From: Lysobacterales bacterium 63-13
Lineage (GTDB): Bacteria; Pseudomonadota; Gammaproteobacteria; Xanthomonadales; Rhodanobacteraceae
DNA: 49,688 nucleotides
Reading direction: 5' to 3'
Assembly: GCA_001899855.1 (NCBI GenBank)
Contig: MKWR01000030.1
Coordinates: 1 to 49,688 of the forward strand
Shown here: positions 32,681 to 42,200 of the stretch, piece by piece
Layout: every line of letters begins with the position of its first letter
How positions within the stretch are numbered: position 1 is the first letter of the stretch
Translations under genes and position numbers: made by a program
The notes under the pieces: model-generated
Databases searched by the model: none
Told to the model about the DNA's origin: nothing
Seen by the model: only the letters and a program-made list of their open reading frames with translations

Positions 32681-32980
32681 ATGAACTTGAAGTTTGTTCT
32701 CGGTAGCACGCTGCTTGTTTCCGGCCTCATTCTGGCCGCTCCCGCAGTGCACGCCGATACCGTAACCCTTGCCCAGACCAATGTCCGTGCCATTGCGGCA
32801 CCGGAACGCGGCCTCAGCATGAGCCAGGTGGAAAAGCGCTTTGGCGCGCCGCAGGCAAAACTGCCCCCCGCAGGTGGCGACACCGCCCTGCACCCGGTGA
32901 TCAACCGCTGGCAGTACAACGGCTTCACCGTGTATTTCGAAAAGAACATCGTCATCCACAGCGTCCGCGACGGCGCCTGA
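32681..32980 (+). CDS. Small secreted protein
   Basis: A 99-residue exported protein with a Sec signal (MNLKFVLGSTLLVSGLILAA, cleavage likely after AVHA at ~25). The mature part includes LSMSQVEKRFGAPQ, which resembles the short helix-turn at the start of SmpA/OmlA-like (BamE-type) domains, and INRWQYNGFTVYFEKNIVIH, a two-strand hairpin. A BamE-like fold is only a suggestion. A Shine-Dalgarno sequence (AGGAGG at 32668-32673) precedes the ATG. The agmatine deiminase gene starts 14 bases after the stop, so they may share a transcript, with no obvious functional link. Confidence 0.75.
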   Translation: MNLKFVLGSTLLVSGLILAAPAVHADTVTLAQTNVRAIAAPERGLSMSQVEKRFGAPQAKLPPAGGDTALHPVINRWQYNGFTVYFEKNIVIHSVRDGA

Positions 32981-32994
32981 GCCGAACCCGATAA

Positions 32995-34029
32995 ATGACC
33001 GAGACAGCGATGCGCCTGCCGGCCGAATGGGAGCCGCAGGCGGCGATTCTTGTTGCCTGGCCACATGCCGGAACCGATTGGGCCGAGCGCCTCGAAGCGG
33101 TCGAGGCGACCTATGCCGCGCTGATTGCCGGCATCACCCGCTTCCAGACCGCCATCGTCCTGGTCGGCGATGAGCGGGTTCACGCGCGCGCGGAGGAATG
33201 CCTGGCGCGGAAATCCATCGATCCGCAGCGCGTGCGCTACATCGAACTGGCCTATGACGACACCTGGCTGCGTGATTCGGGGCCGATCACGCTGCGTGAC
33301 GGCACGCAATTCACGCTCGATGATTTCCGTTTCACCGGCTGGGGTGGCAAGTTCGAGGCCAGCCTCGATGATCGCATCGTCGGCGAATTGATCGCGCGCA
33401 AGCTGTTCGTCACCGCCCGCCATCGCCATGTCGACTGGGCGCTGGAAGGTGGCGCGATTGAATCGGATGGCCAGGGCACCATCCTGACCACCTGGAAATG
33501 CCTGCATCTGCGCCATCCGCAGCTGAGCCGGGCAGAAATCGAAGCAACCTTGCTCGATACGCTGGCGGCCAAGCGCGTGTTGTGGCTGGATCACGGCCAT
33601 CTCGAAGGCGACGACACCGACGCGCATATCGACACCCTTGCCCGCCTGGCACCGGACGATGCCATCGTCTTCCAGGCTTGCGACGATCCTGCCGACAACC
33701 ACTACGCCGAACTCAAGGCGATGGCGGAGGAACTGGCCGCGCTGCGCACGCTGGCAGGCAAGCCCTACACCTTGCACGCATTGCCGTGGCCGCAACCGAT
33801 TCTCGATGAAGGCCGCCGCCTCGCCGCCTCGTATGCCAACTACCTGATCATCAACGGCGCGGTGCTTGTTCCGGCCTATGGCGATGCGGCGGACGACGAA
33901 GCTGCACGCATCATCGGCCGCGCCCATCCGGGTCGTGAAATCGTGCAGGTGCCGTGCCGGTCGCTGATCTGGCAAAACGGCAGCCTGCATTGCGTGACCA
34001 TGCAGTTGCCGCACGGGGTGCTCCGCTAG
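32995..34029 (+). CDS. aguA: Agmatine deiminase
   Basis: A 344-residue enzyme of the porphyromonas-type peptidyl-arginine deiminase superfamily that turns agmatine into N-carbamoylputrescine and ammonia. Conserved parts are MRLPAEWEPQAAILVAWPHA, DDTWLRDSGPITL (substrate-binding Asp), ALEGGAIESDGQGTIL (Glu-Gly-Gly), WLDHGHLEGDDTDAHIDTLA with the catalytic His, and the C-terminal catalytic Cys in NGSLHCVTMQLP. aguB follows 84 bases on, and the two together make putrescine. Confidence 0.95.
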   Translation: MTETAMRLPAEWEPQAAILVAWPHAGTDWAERLEAVEATYAALIAGITRFQTAIVLVGDERVHARAEECLARKSIDPQRVRYIELAYDDTWLRDSGPITLRDGTQFTLDDFRFTGWGGKFEASLDDRIVGELIARKLFVTARHRHVDWALEGGAIESDGQGTILTTWKCLHLRHPQLSRAEIEATLLDTLAAKRVLWLDHGHLEGDDTDAHIDTLARLAPDDAIVFQACDDPADNHYAELKAMAEELAALRTLAGKPYTLHALPWPQPILDEGRRLAASYANYLIINGAVLVPAYGDAADDEAARIIGRAHPGREIVQVPCRSLIWQNGSLHCVTMQLPHGVLR

Positions 34030-34113
34030 GGCAGGTCGTGCCATGGGCAGCCTGATTCCGCCCTCAACCTGCATTCCACGCTAACATCCCGCTTTTGCCC
34101 GCATCCGAATCGC

Positions 34114-35001
34114 ATGAGCCGCAAATCCCTCAAAGTCGCCCTGCTCCAGGAAATCGATCACGGCAGCACGCAAGCCAACCTCGCCGCGATTGAGACCGGC
34201 CTGCGTGAAGCGGCGGCGGCAGGCGTCGAACTGGTCGTGCTGCAGGAACTGCACAACGGCCCGTATTTCTGCCAGCACGAGAGCGTCGAGGAGTTCGATC
34301 GCGCCGAGTCGATTCCCGGGCCGTCGACGGAGCGCCTCGGTGCACTGGCCGAGGAACTCAAGCTGGTCGTGGTCTGCTCCTTGTTCGAGCGCCGCGCGGC
34401 CGGGCTGTACCACAACACGGCCGTGGTCTTCGATCGCTCGCGCAGCATTGCCGGCATCTATCGCAAGATGCACATTCCCGACGATCCGGCGTTCTACGAG
34501 AAGTTCTATTTCACGCCCGGCGACCTCGGTTTCGAGCCGATCCAGACCTCGGTCGGCAAGCTCGGCGTGCTGGTGTGCTGGGACCAGTGGTATCCGGAAG
34601 GCGCACGCCTGATGGCCCTGGCCGGTGCGGAACTGCTGCTTTATCCCACGGCGATTGGCTGGGATCCGGCCGACGACGAGAAGGAAAAAGTCCGCCAGCA
34701 CGATGCCTGGATCACCGTGCAGCGCGGCCATGCCGTGGCCAATGGCCTGCCCTTGCTGGCGGTCAACCGAACCGGCTTTGAAGCGGCAGCCGATGGTGGC
34801 CGTGGCATCCAGTTCTGGGGATCGAGTTTCGCGGTCGGCCCGCAGGGCGAATACCTGGCCCAGGCGTCGGTTGATCGGCCGCAATTGCTCATTGTCGATG
34901 TCGATCTCGCGCGCAGCGAATCGGTACGTCGCATCTGGCCCTTCCTGCGCGACCGCCGCATCGACGCCTACGCCGATCTGCTCAAGCGTTATCGCGATTG
35001 A
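34114..35001 (+). CDS. aguB: N-carbamoylputrescine amidase
   Basis: A 295-residue enzyme of the nitrilase superfamily; it hydrolyses N-carbamoylputrescine to putrescine, CO2 and ammonia. The catalytic triad is visible: Glu in VVLQELHNGPYFCQ (~residue 45), Lys in YRKMHIPDDP (~120) and Cys in VLVCWDQWYPEGARL (~157). Length and the FWGSSFAVGPQGEYL segment fit AguB. It follows aguA, completing the agmatine route to putrescine. Confidence 0.96.
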   Translation: MSRKSLKVALLQEIDHGSTQANLAAIETGLREAAAAGVELVVLQELHNGPYFCQHESVEEFDRAESIPGPSTERLGALAEELKLVVVCSLFERRAAGLYHNTAVVFDRSRSIAGIYRKMHIPDDPAFYEKFYFTPGDLGFEPIQTSVGKLGVLVCWDQWYPEGARLMALAGAELLLYPTAIGWDPADDEKEKVRQHDAWITVQRGHAVANGLPLLAVNRTGFEAAADGGRGIQFWGSSFAVGPQGEYLAQASVDRPQLLIVDVDLARSESVRRIWPFLRDRRIDAYADLLKRYRD

Positions 35002-35012
35002 ATCGGAAACCC

Positions 35013-36263
35013 ATGCAAGAAACCCATGCAATCCCCGGCTCGCCAGTCGCCATGAGCGAGTCTCTCGCCGCGCAACCAATCGCCCGCATCCACCGCGATG
35101 GCGTGGAGTACGTGCTGCTCGGCACCGCCCACGTTTCGCGCGCCAGTGTCGAGGCCGTGCGCGAGATCCTCGAACACGAATCCTTCGATGCCGTTGCCGT
35201 CGAACTCTGCGAACCGCGCTACAAATCGATGCGCGATCCGGAATCGTTCCGCAATCTCGATTTGTTCCAGATCATCCGCCAGGGCAAGGCCGGTCTGGTT
35301 GCCGCCAACCTTGCCTTGTCCGCGTTCCAGCGGCGCCTCGCCGAACAATTCGGCATTGAACCGGGCGCCGAGATGAAGGCGGCGATGGACGGTGCCGAGG
35401 CGCGCGACCTGCCGGTCTGGCTGATCGATCGCGAAGTCGGCATCACCCTGAAACGCGCCATGCGCAGCGTCGGCTTCCTCGATCGCCTCGGCATCATCGG
35501 CGGCCTCGCCGGCAGCCTGATCACGCGCGAGGATGTCGAGGAAAGCGAGATCGAGAAACTCAAGGAAGGCGACATGCTCGGCAGCATGTTCAATGAGTTC
35601 GCCAAGGAATCGCCACCACTGTTCGAAGCCCTGATCGCCGAGCGCGATCGCTACATGACGGCACGACTACGCGAGGAATCGGCGGATGCGCAGCAGGCGG
35701 GCAAGCCGGTGAGGAAAGTGCTTGCCGTGATCGGTGCCGGCCACCTCGCCGGAATCCGCACGGCCATCGAGACGCAGACCGACGATCCCGCGCCCATGCA
35801 AGAGGCGCTTTCCGCCCTGCCGCCCGGTTCGCCGTGGCCCAAACGCATCGGTTTTGCCATCTTTGCCCTCATCGCCGTCGCCATTGCGGTGCTGTTCTAT
35901 CGCGGCACCGACACCGGCACCGAAGCGCTGTGGACCTGGGTGCTGTGCACGGGCATCGGTTCGGCGCTGGGTACCCTGGTCGCTGGCGGCCATCCGCTCA
36001 GCGCGCTTGCCGGATTCGTCGTGGCACCGCTGAAACCCTTCCGCCCGGGCGTTCCGGTCGGTGCAGCCAGCGCCGGCGTGGAAGTCTGGATCCATCGCCC
36101 GCGGGTCGCCGATTTCGACAGCCTGCGCGACGATGTCATCCATTGGACCGGTTGGTGGAAAAACCGCATCTCGCGCATCCTGCTGGTTTTCGTGCTGACC
36201 AACCTGGGCATGATGTTCGGCACCTGGGTCGCCGGTTTCCGAATCATCAAAGCCCTGATTTGA
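35013..36263 (+). CDS. TraB/PrgY-type membrane protein
   Basis: A 416-residue protein with an N-terminal TraB-like domain (residues ~20-255) and a membrane C-terminus. The first domain has the conserved YVLLGTAHVS and VAVELCEPRYKSM motifs (the Glx and His residues shared with Tiki/TraB proteases) and ends GAGHLAGI. The C-terminal third has four predicted spans (IGFAIFALIAVAIAVLFYRG and following). In enterococci TraB/PrgY-like proteins limit peptide pheromone; here the substrate is unknown. The frame is open to a TTG at 34998; ATG 35013 or ATG 35052 is more likely, so the N-terminus is uncertain. It follows aguB closely. Confidence 0.82.
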   Translation: MQETHAIPGSPVAMSESLAAQPIARIHRDGVEYVLLGTAHVSRASVEAVREILEHESFDAVAVELCEPRYKSMRDPESFRNLDLFQIIRQGKAGLVAANLALSAFQRRLAEQFGIEPGAEMKAAMDGAEARDLPVWLIDREVGITLKRAMRSVGFLDRLGIIGGLAGSLITREDVEESEIEKLKEGDMLGSMFNEFAKESPPLFEALIAERDRYMTARLREESADAQQAGKPVRKVLAVIGAGHLAGIRTAIETQTDDPAPMQEALSALPPGSPWPKRIGFAIFALIAVAIAVLFYRGTDTGTEALWTWVLCTGIGSALGTLVAGGHPLSALAGFVVAPLKPFRPGVPVGAASAGVEVWIHRPRVADFDSLRDDVIHWTGWWKNRISRILLVFVLTNLGMMFGTWVAGFRIIKALI

Positions 36264-36294
36264 GCCACCCTCACACCTGCCTGCGGAATCTCCG

Positions 36295-38964
36295 ATGAGT
36301 CTTGCCCGTTTCTTCTCCAAACCGCGTTGGCAATCGAAAGACGCGGCGACACGCCGTCATGCCGTAGCCACCGAGCAGGCCAGCGAACTGGTCGCGCAAC
36401 TTGCGCGATTCGCGCGCGAAGATGCCGATGCCGGGGTTCGCCTTGCGGCAATGAAGCGGCTGGCCGATCCTGGCCTGGCGCAAGCCATGGCCCAGGATGA
36501 TGGCGACGAGGGCGTGCGCAATGCGGCGCGCAACCTGTTTGCCGAATTGCTCACCGGCACGCATGCCGCGGCACCACCACTGGCTGACCGCATCCGCCTG
36601 CTGCGCGCCCAGGACGATGCGCGCCTGATTGAACAGATCGCCACCCAGGCACCGGAAGCGGCGCTGCGCCTGGCGGCACTGGCTCGGGTCGAGCGCCCTG
36701 CCCTGATCCTCGAACGTGTCACTGCCGATGCGGATGCGGCGGTGCGCCTGGCCGCGCTTGAACGCATCGACGATGAAAGCCAGCTCGCGCGCATCAGCGA
36801 ACGTGCACGCAAGGGCGACAAGGTCATCAGCCGCCTGGCCGGCGAGCGCCTCGCCGCACTGCGCATCGGGCGCGGCGATGTTGCCGAAATCACCGTGCAG
36901 GCGCGCAGCCTGTGCGAGCAACTCGAACGACTGTTGCGTGAGGGCGAGGGCGACGAGCAGGCGGCGACGATCGCGGCTGCCTGGCAAGCGCTGGGCAAGA
37001 ACGTGCCGCCAGCGCTGCTTGCGCGCTACCAGAGCGCACGCGAATTGTTCGAGCTCAGCCGTGACCCGGAACGCATCGCCCTGATGTGCCAGCGCAGCGA
37101 AGATCGCCTGCGCCTCGGCAATGAATTGCGCGCCATCGAAGCGGGATTGCGGGAACCGGCAAACGCCGCGCGCGAAGACCTGCAGCAGCGCTTCAACGCC
37201 TTGGCGGAACTGCACGCCCGCTACGCCAATGACGAGGACGAATTTGGCGCCGATGTTTCCGTGCGCTTCACCCGCGTCGGCGCGCAACTGGCCACGCTGG
37301 CAGCCGTGCCGGTCGCAGCGCCGGCCGCCGCGCAAGCCGAAACCGACAACCGCCACGAGCAGGCCGCCGCCGAACGCGCGGCACGCAGCGCAGCAGCCCG
37401 TGCCGAACGCGAACAAAAGGAAAAGGAACTCGCCCGGCAGATGCAGGAGGCGATCAGCGCCACGGCAACTGCCATGGCCGCGGGCAAGACCGCCGAGGCG
37501 CATGTCCAGCACGAGCAGTTGGCGAAGTTGCGCCGCCAGCTCGGCCAGGTTCCGGCGGCGTTGCGCGAAGCGCTTGCCGACGTCGAAAGCAACTACATCA
37601 GGCTGGCCGACGCGCAGCGCTGGAGCGATGACAAGCGCCGCCAGCAATTGTGCGAGGAACTCGAAGTGCTGCCGGAGGCGGGCCTGCATCCGGATGCGCT
37701 GGCGACACGGGTTCGCGAGATCCAGGCCGAATGGACCACGCTTGACCGCCTCGAGGCACATGCCGCACGCCGCAATGACGGTCTCGCTCGCCGCTTCCGC
37801 GCGCTTTGCCAGAAGGCCATCGCACCGGCCAAACCGTATTTCGAGAAGCGTGACGAACTGCGCAAGCAGGGCAGCGAGGAAACCAGCCAGCTCATCGCCG
37901 AAGCCAGGGAAGCGGTGGCGGTCGAGGATCCCGATTGGCGCGCACTCGCCGCCATGCGCAAACGCAGCGTCGAAGGCCTGCGCACGCTCGATCGCGTCAA
38001 CCCGCGCGAACGCAAGAATCTTGCCGCTGAACTCAAGCAGGTACTCGGCATCATCGATGAGCGCATCAAGACGCAGCACGCACAAATCGAATCGGCGAAA
38101 GCGGCATTGATCGCGCGCGCCGCCGCCCTCGCCGAACAAGCCGACACGCGCACGGCAATGAACCAGGCACGCGACCTGCAAAAACTCTGGCAGGCCGCCG
38201 GCAACGGCAAGCGCGCGCGCGACCAGGCGCAATGGGTCGTCTTCCGCGCTGCCATCGACGCGGTGTTCGCGCGTGCAGACAGCGAGCGCGCCGAGCGCAC
38301 CGCGCAGGATCGCCAGGCTGTGGAAGCCGCCGAAAGCCTCTGCGCCGAACTCGAAGCCGTGGCCAGCGCCAACGGCGCCGCGGAACGCAGCGAGGTGCAG
38401 CGCATCGAATCCGCGTGGCGCGCACTTGCTCCCGGCGATGCGGCCTTGCGACAACGCTTCCAGCGCGCCCGGGATGCCCTGGAAGCCTTCCAGGCAAAGC
38501 TCGACAAGGACAAGCGCCGGGCTCATTTCGATGCCTGGATCGCCCACTACGACCTGTTGCGCCAATTTGAAACAAGGCAGATCGACGGCGAAGCACTGAC
38601 CGCCGCGCGCGCACGACTGGCACCGCTTGTCATTGGCGCGGACGCTTTCCAGACGCGTATCGAGGCCCTGGCCGACGGATCCGCCATTGCCACCGCGGAT
38701 GCCGATGACCTGCGCGATTGCGTGCTCGAGGCCGAGCAACTCGCCGGCCTCGAATCGGTCGGGGAAGATCGACAGCGGCGCATGGACCTGCAGGTCGAGA
38801 AGCTCGCCGCACGCATGCGCGGTGTGCAGGCGCCTGCAGCCTCGGCAGCGCTTGAGGAATTGATGAACCGCTGGATCGAACTCGGTTTGCCTGGCGATGG
38901 CGATGGCGAACGGGAAGCACGGTTCAAGCGCGCGGCGGCGGCGATCCTCGATACGCTGGGCTAG
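36295..38964 (+). CDS. Large DUF349-repeat protein
   Basis: An 889-residue, mostly alpha-helical cytoplasmic protein rich in Ala, Glu and Arg. The first ~190 residues contain repeated helical pairs of HEAT type (VRLAAMKRLADPGLAQAMAQ, LRLAALARVERPALIL, VRLAALERIDDESQLARI). The middle has a long coiled-coil segment (residues ~350-400), and DUF349-type units follow (LQKLWQAAGNGKRARDQAQW, IESAWRALAPGDAALRQRFQ). No membrane segment or signal is seen. DUF349 proteins occur widely in gammaproteobacteria without a settled function. A large minus-strand frame antisense to it is an artefact of codon bias. Confidence 0.82.
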   Translation: MSLARFFSKPRWQSKDAATRRHAVATEQASELVAQLARFAREDADAGVRLAAMKRLADPGLAQAMAQDDGDEGVRNAARNLFAELLTGTHAAAPPLADRIRLLRAQDDARLIEQIATQAPEAALRLAALARVERPALILERVTADADAAVRLAALERIDDESQLARISERARKGDKVISRLAGERLAALRIGRGDVAEITVQARSLCEQLERLLREGEGDEQAATIAAAWQALGKNVPPALLARYQSARELFELSRDPERIALMCQRSEDRLRLGNELRAIEAGLREPANAAREDLQQRFNALAELHARYANDEDEFGADVSVRFTRVGAQLATLAAVPVAAPAAAQAETDNRHEQAAAERAARSAAARAEREQKEKELARQMQEAISATATAMAAGKTAEAHVQHEQLAKLRRQLGQVPAALREALADVESNYIRLADAQRWSDDKRRQQLCEELEVLPEAGLHPDALATRVREIQAEWTTLDRLEAHAARRNDGLARRFRALCQKAIAPAKPYFEKRDELRKQGSEETSQLIAEAREAVAVEDPDWRALAAMRKRSVEGLRTLDRVNPRERKNLAAELKQVLGIIDERIKTQHAQIESAKAALIARAAALAEQADTRTAMNQARDLQKLWQAAGNGKRARDQAQWVVFRAAIDAVFARADSERAERTAQDRQAVEAAESLCAELEAVASANGAAERSEVQRIESAWRALAPGDAALRQRFQRARDALEAFQAKLDKDKRRAHFDAWIAHYDLLRQFETRQIDGEALTAARARLAPLVIGADAFQTRIEALADGSAIATADADDLRDCVLEAEQLAGLESVGEDRQRRMDLQVEKLAARMRGVQAPAASAALEELMNRWIELGLPGDGDGEREARFKRAAAAILDTLG

Positions 38965-39115
38965 CTATGCATCTGCGCCAAGCGGGATTCGGCGCCGTGC
39001 AAACAGGGGCCTCGGGCACGAATGCCCTTCATGCATGAATCCGGCTATCGGCGCAGGCACATTGGCATTGCACGAGCAATGGTTTCCGCTGGAACCTTTT
39101 GGACGTCCATCTAGT

Positions 39116-39171
39116 TTGACGCATCGCAGCAATTGTGATTGATTGGAGTCGCATCGATCGCTGATCGATGC
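39116..39171 (+). promoter_or_regulatory. Candidate gltBD promoter with an inverted repeat at the start site
   Basis: TTGACG (39116-39121) and the weak -10 candidate TTGATT (39139-39144) are 17 bases apart. Seven bases further lies a perfect inverted repeat, GCATCGATC (39151-39159), three bases, GATCGATGC (39163-39171). The repeat would sit at the transcription start, suiting an operator or a 5' RNA hairpin. The gltB start is 84 bases downstream. Confidence 0.45.
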
Positions 39172-39255
39172 CACAGCGACGGGAATCCGCCGTGTTGAAC
39201 TCCTCGGGCAACCCGTCATGGATCGGCGCGCCCGACTTTTGCGCAGGATGCTTCA

Positions 39256-42200
39256 ATGACAGCGCTGCAGGCTACCGGGCTTTACGATCCCGCTTTCGAA
39301 CACGACAGTTGCGGCTTTGGCCTGATTGCGAACATCGACGGCAAGGCCAGCGCCTGGCTTGTCGATCAGGCGTTTTCGGCACTCGCGAAGATGTCGCATC
39401 GTGGCGGCGTCAATGCCGATGGCATCACCGGTGACGGCTGCGGCGTCCTCATCTATCGCGCCGAGTCCTGGTTGCGCGCACTCGCCGGCGAAGCCGGCAT
39501 CCTGCTCTCGACACGCTTCGCCGCCGGCCTGGTTTTTCTCGACAACGATGCCGGCAAGGCCAACGCTGCGGCGCAGCAACTTGAACGCTGCCTGCGCGAG
39601 GAAGACGTTGCACCTGCCGGCTGGCGCGACGTGCCGGTAAGCGATGCACCTTGTGGCCCGCTCGGTCGCGCCAGTCGACCGCGCATCCGCCAGATCTTCG
39701 TCAATGCCGCCGACGGCATGGACGAGGCGGCATTCGATCGCGCCTTGTTCCGCGCACGCCGGCGCAGCGAACTGGCCCTGGCTGACGATGCCGGCTTCTA
39801 TGTCGTCACGCTCGCCGCGGCAACGATCGGCTACAAGGCCATGGCCGCGCCGGGGCAACTGCGCGAAGTCTTTCCGGATCTCATGCGCGCCGAACTTGAA
39901 AGTTCGGCGGTGACCTTTCACCAGCGCTTCTCGACCAACACCTCGCCGAACTGGAATCTCGCCCAGCCCTTCCGCATGCTCGCCCACAACGGCGAGATCA
40001 ACACCATCCGCGCCAATCGCAACTGGGCGCTCGCGCGCCAGCCCAAGCTGCACTCGCCCCTGCTGGACATTTCCGACATCGGCGATCACGTCAGCCGCAG
40101 CGGTTCGGATTCGCAGAGCCTCGACAACATGTTCGAGTTGCTGGTCGAAGGAGGCATCGACCTGCTCGCGGCAACGCGCATCCTCGTGCCGCCGGCCTGG
40201 AGCGCGGATGAGAATCTCGATCAGGACCTCGAAGCGTTCTACCAGTACTACGCCTTGCACACCGAACCCTGGGATGGTCCGGCGGGCCTGGTCATGTGCG
40301 ATGCGCGGCATGCCGTGTGCGCGCTGGATCGCAACGGCCTGCGCCCGGCGCGTTGGTCGCGGAGCGATGATGGCCATCTGATTGTCGCCTCCGAAGCCGG
40401 CCTGTGGGATGTGCCCGAGCAACGCATCGTCGCCAAGGGCCGGCTTGGACCGGGGCAGATGCTGGCGGTCGACCTGCGCGAACATCGCCTGCTCGACAGC
40501 GCCGCGATCGATCGCATCAACGCCGCGCGTGCGCCGTATCGCCAGTGGTTGCGCGAGGGCGTGATCTATCTCGAATCACACCTGATCGATCCGGCGCTGG
40601 CCGCCGAGCCGATGCCGGCGGACATGCTGGCGCGCTTCCAGAAACAATTTGCATTGACCTGCGAGGAACGCGACATCGTCCTCAAGACCCTCGCCGAAAC
40701 AGGCGCCGAAGCCACCGGTTCGATGGGTGATGACACGCCGATTGCGGTGATGTCGCAGCAATCGCGTTCGCTGTATGACTATTTCCGCCAGGCATTTGCG
40801 CAGGTGACCAATCCGCCGATTGATCCCTTGCGTGAACGCATGGTCATGTCGCTGGTCTCGCAGATCGGTCTGGAAGGCAACCTGTTTGACCTCTCCGCCG
40901 ACAGCGCGCGCCAGGTCCTGCTCAGTTCGCCGGTGCTTTCGCAACGCAAGCTGCGCCAGCTGCTGGCCTTGCCGCACCTGGCCGATCGCCAGATCCGCAT
41001 CGATCTCTATTACGACGAGGAAATCGGCCTCAGGAAGGCACTGGAAGACATCTGCCGGCAGACCGAGAACGCCGTGCGCGACGGCGCAGCCATGGTGCTG
41101 TTGTCCGATCGCTATCCGCAACCGGGCCTGACGCAGATCCATGCCCTGCTCGCCACCGGCGCAATCCATGCGCACCTGACCCGCACGCAACTGCGCTGCG
41201 ACTGCAACCTGCTGGTGGAAACCGGCACCGCGCGCGATGCGCATCATTTCGCCTGCCTGATCGGCTTCGGCGCGACGGCCGTTTATCCGTTCCTCTCCTA
41301 CCAGACCTTGTTCGACATGAACCAGCGGGGCGAGATCAAGGGCGGCGAGAACGAAACCGTGCACGAGATCGGCCGCACCTATCGCCACGGCATCCGCAAG
41401 GGCCTGCTGAAGATCCTCTCGAAGATGGGCATCTCGACCATTGCCGGCTATCGCGGCGCGCAGTTGTTCGAAATCATCGGCCTCGATCGCGAAGTCGTCG
41501 ACATGTGTTTCCCCGGCACGCCCTCGCGCATTGCCGGTGCCGGCTTCGTCGACATCGAGAATGAATACCGCACGCAACTGGCGCGCTCGCGCAATCCCAA
41601 CTACACCTTGCCCGCCGGCGGCCTGCTCAAGGCGCTGCCGGATGGCGAATACCACATGTACAACCCTGGCGTGGTCGGCCATCTGCAGGCTGCCGTGCGC
41701 AGCGGCGACATGCGCCACTACCGCCAGTACGCCGATGCAGTGAACTCGCGCCCGCCCTCGACCCTGCGCGACCTGCTCGCCGTGCGCGAGGGCGCGCAGG
41801 CGATCGCGCTCGACCAGGTCGAGGCGCGGGAAACCATCGTCAAGCGTTTCGACTCGGCCGGCATGTCGCTGGGCGCCTTGTCACCGGAGGCGCACGAGGC
41901 GCTGGCGATCGGCATGAACCGGCTTGGCGCGCGCTCCAATTCGGGCGAAGGCGGCGAGGATCCCGCCCGCTACGGCAGCGAGAAGACCTCGAAGATCAAG
42001 CAGGTCGCCTCCGGTCGTTTCGGCGTCACCGCCGCCTACCTGGCCAGCGCCGAGGTATTGCAGATCAAGATTGCGCAGGGCGCAAAGCCCGGCGAAGGCG
42101 GCCAGCTCCCGGGCGACAAGGTAAACGGCCTGATCGCCCGCCTGCGCCATGCAAAGCCCGGCATCGGCCTGATCTCGCCGCCGCCGCATCATGACATCTA

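Noticed and set aside
34998-35012. TTG at 34998 as the start of the TraB-like protein.
   Set aside because: It lies within the aguB stop region, has no ribosome binding site and adds residues without homology; ATG 35013 or 35052 is better.
36271-38739. An 822-codon minus-strand frame.
   Set aside because: It is antisense to the DUF349 protein; its length comes from the Ala/Arg/Glu-rich codon pattern of the real gene, and no start signal or family is visible.
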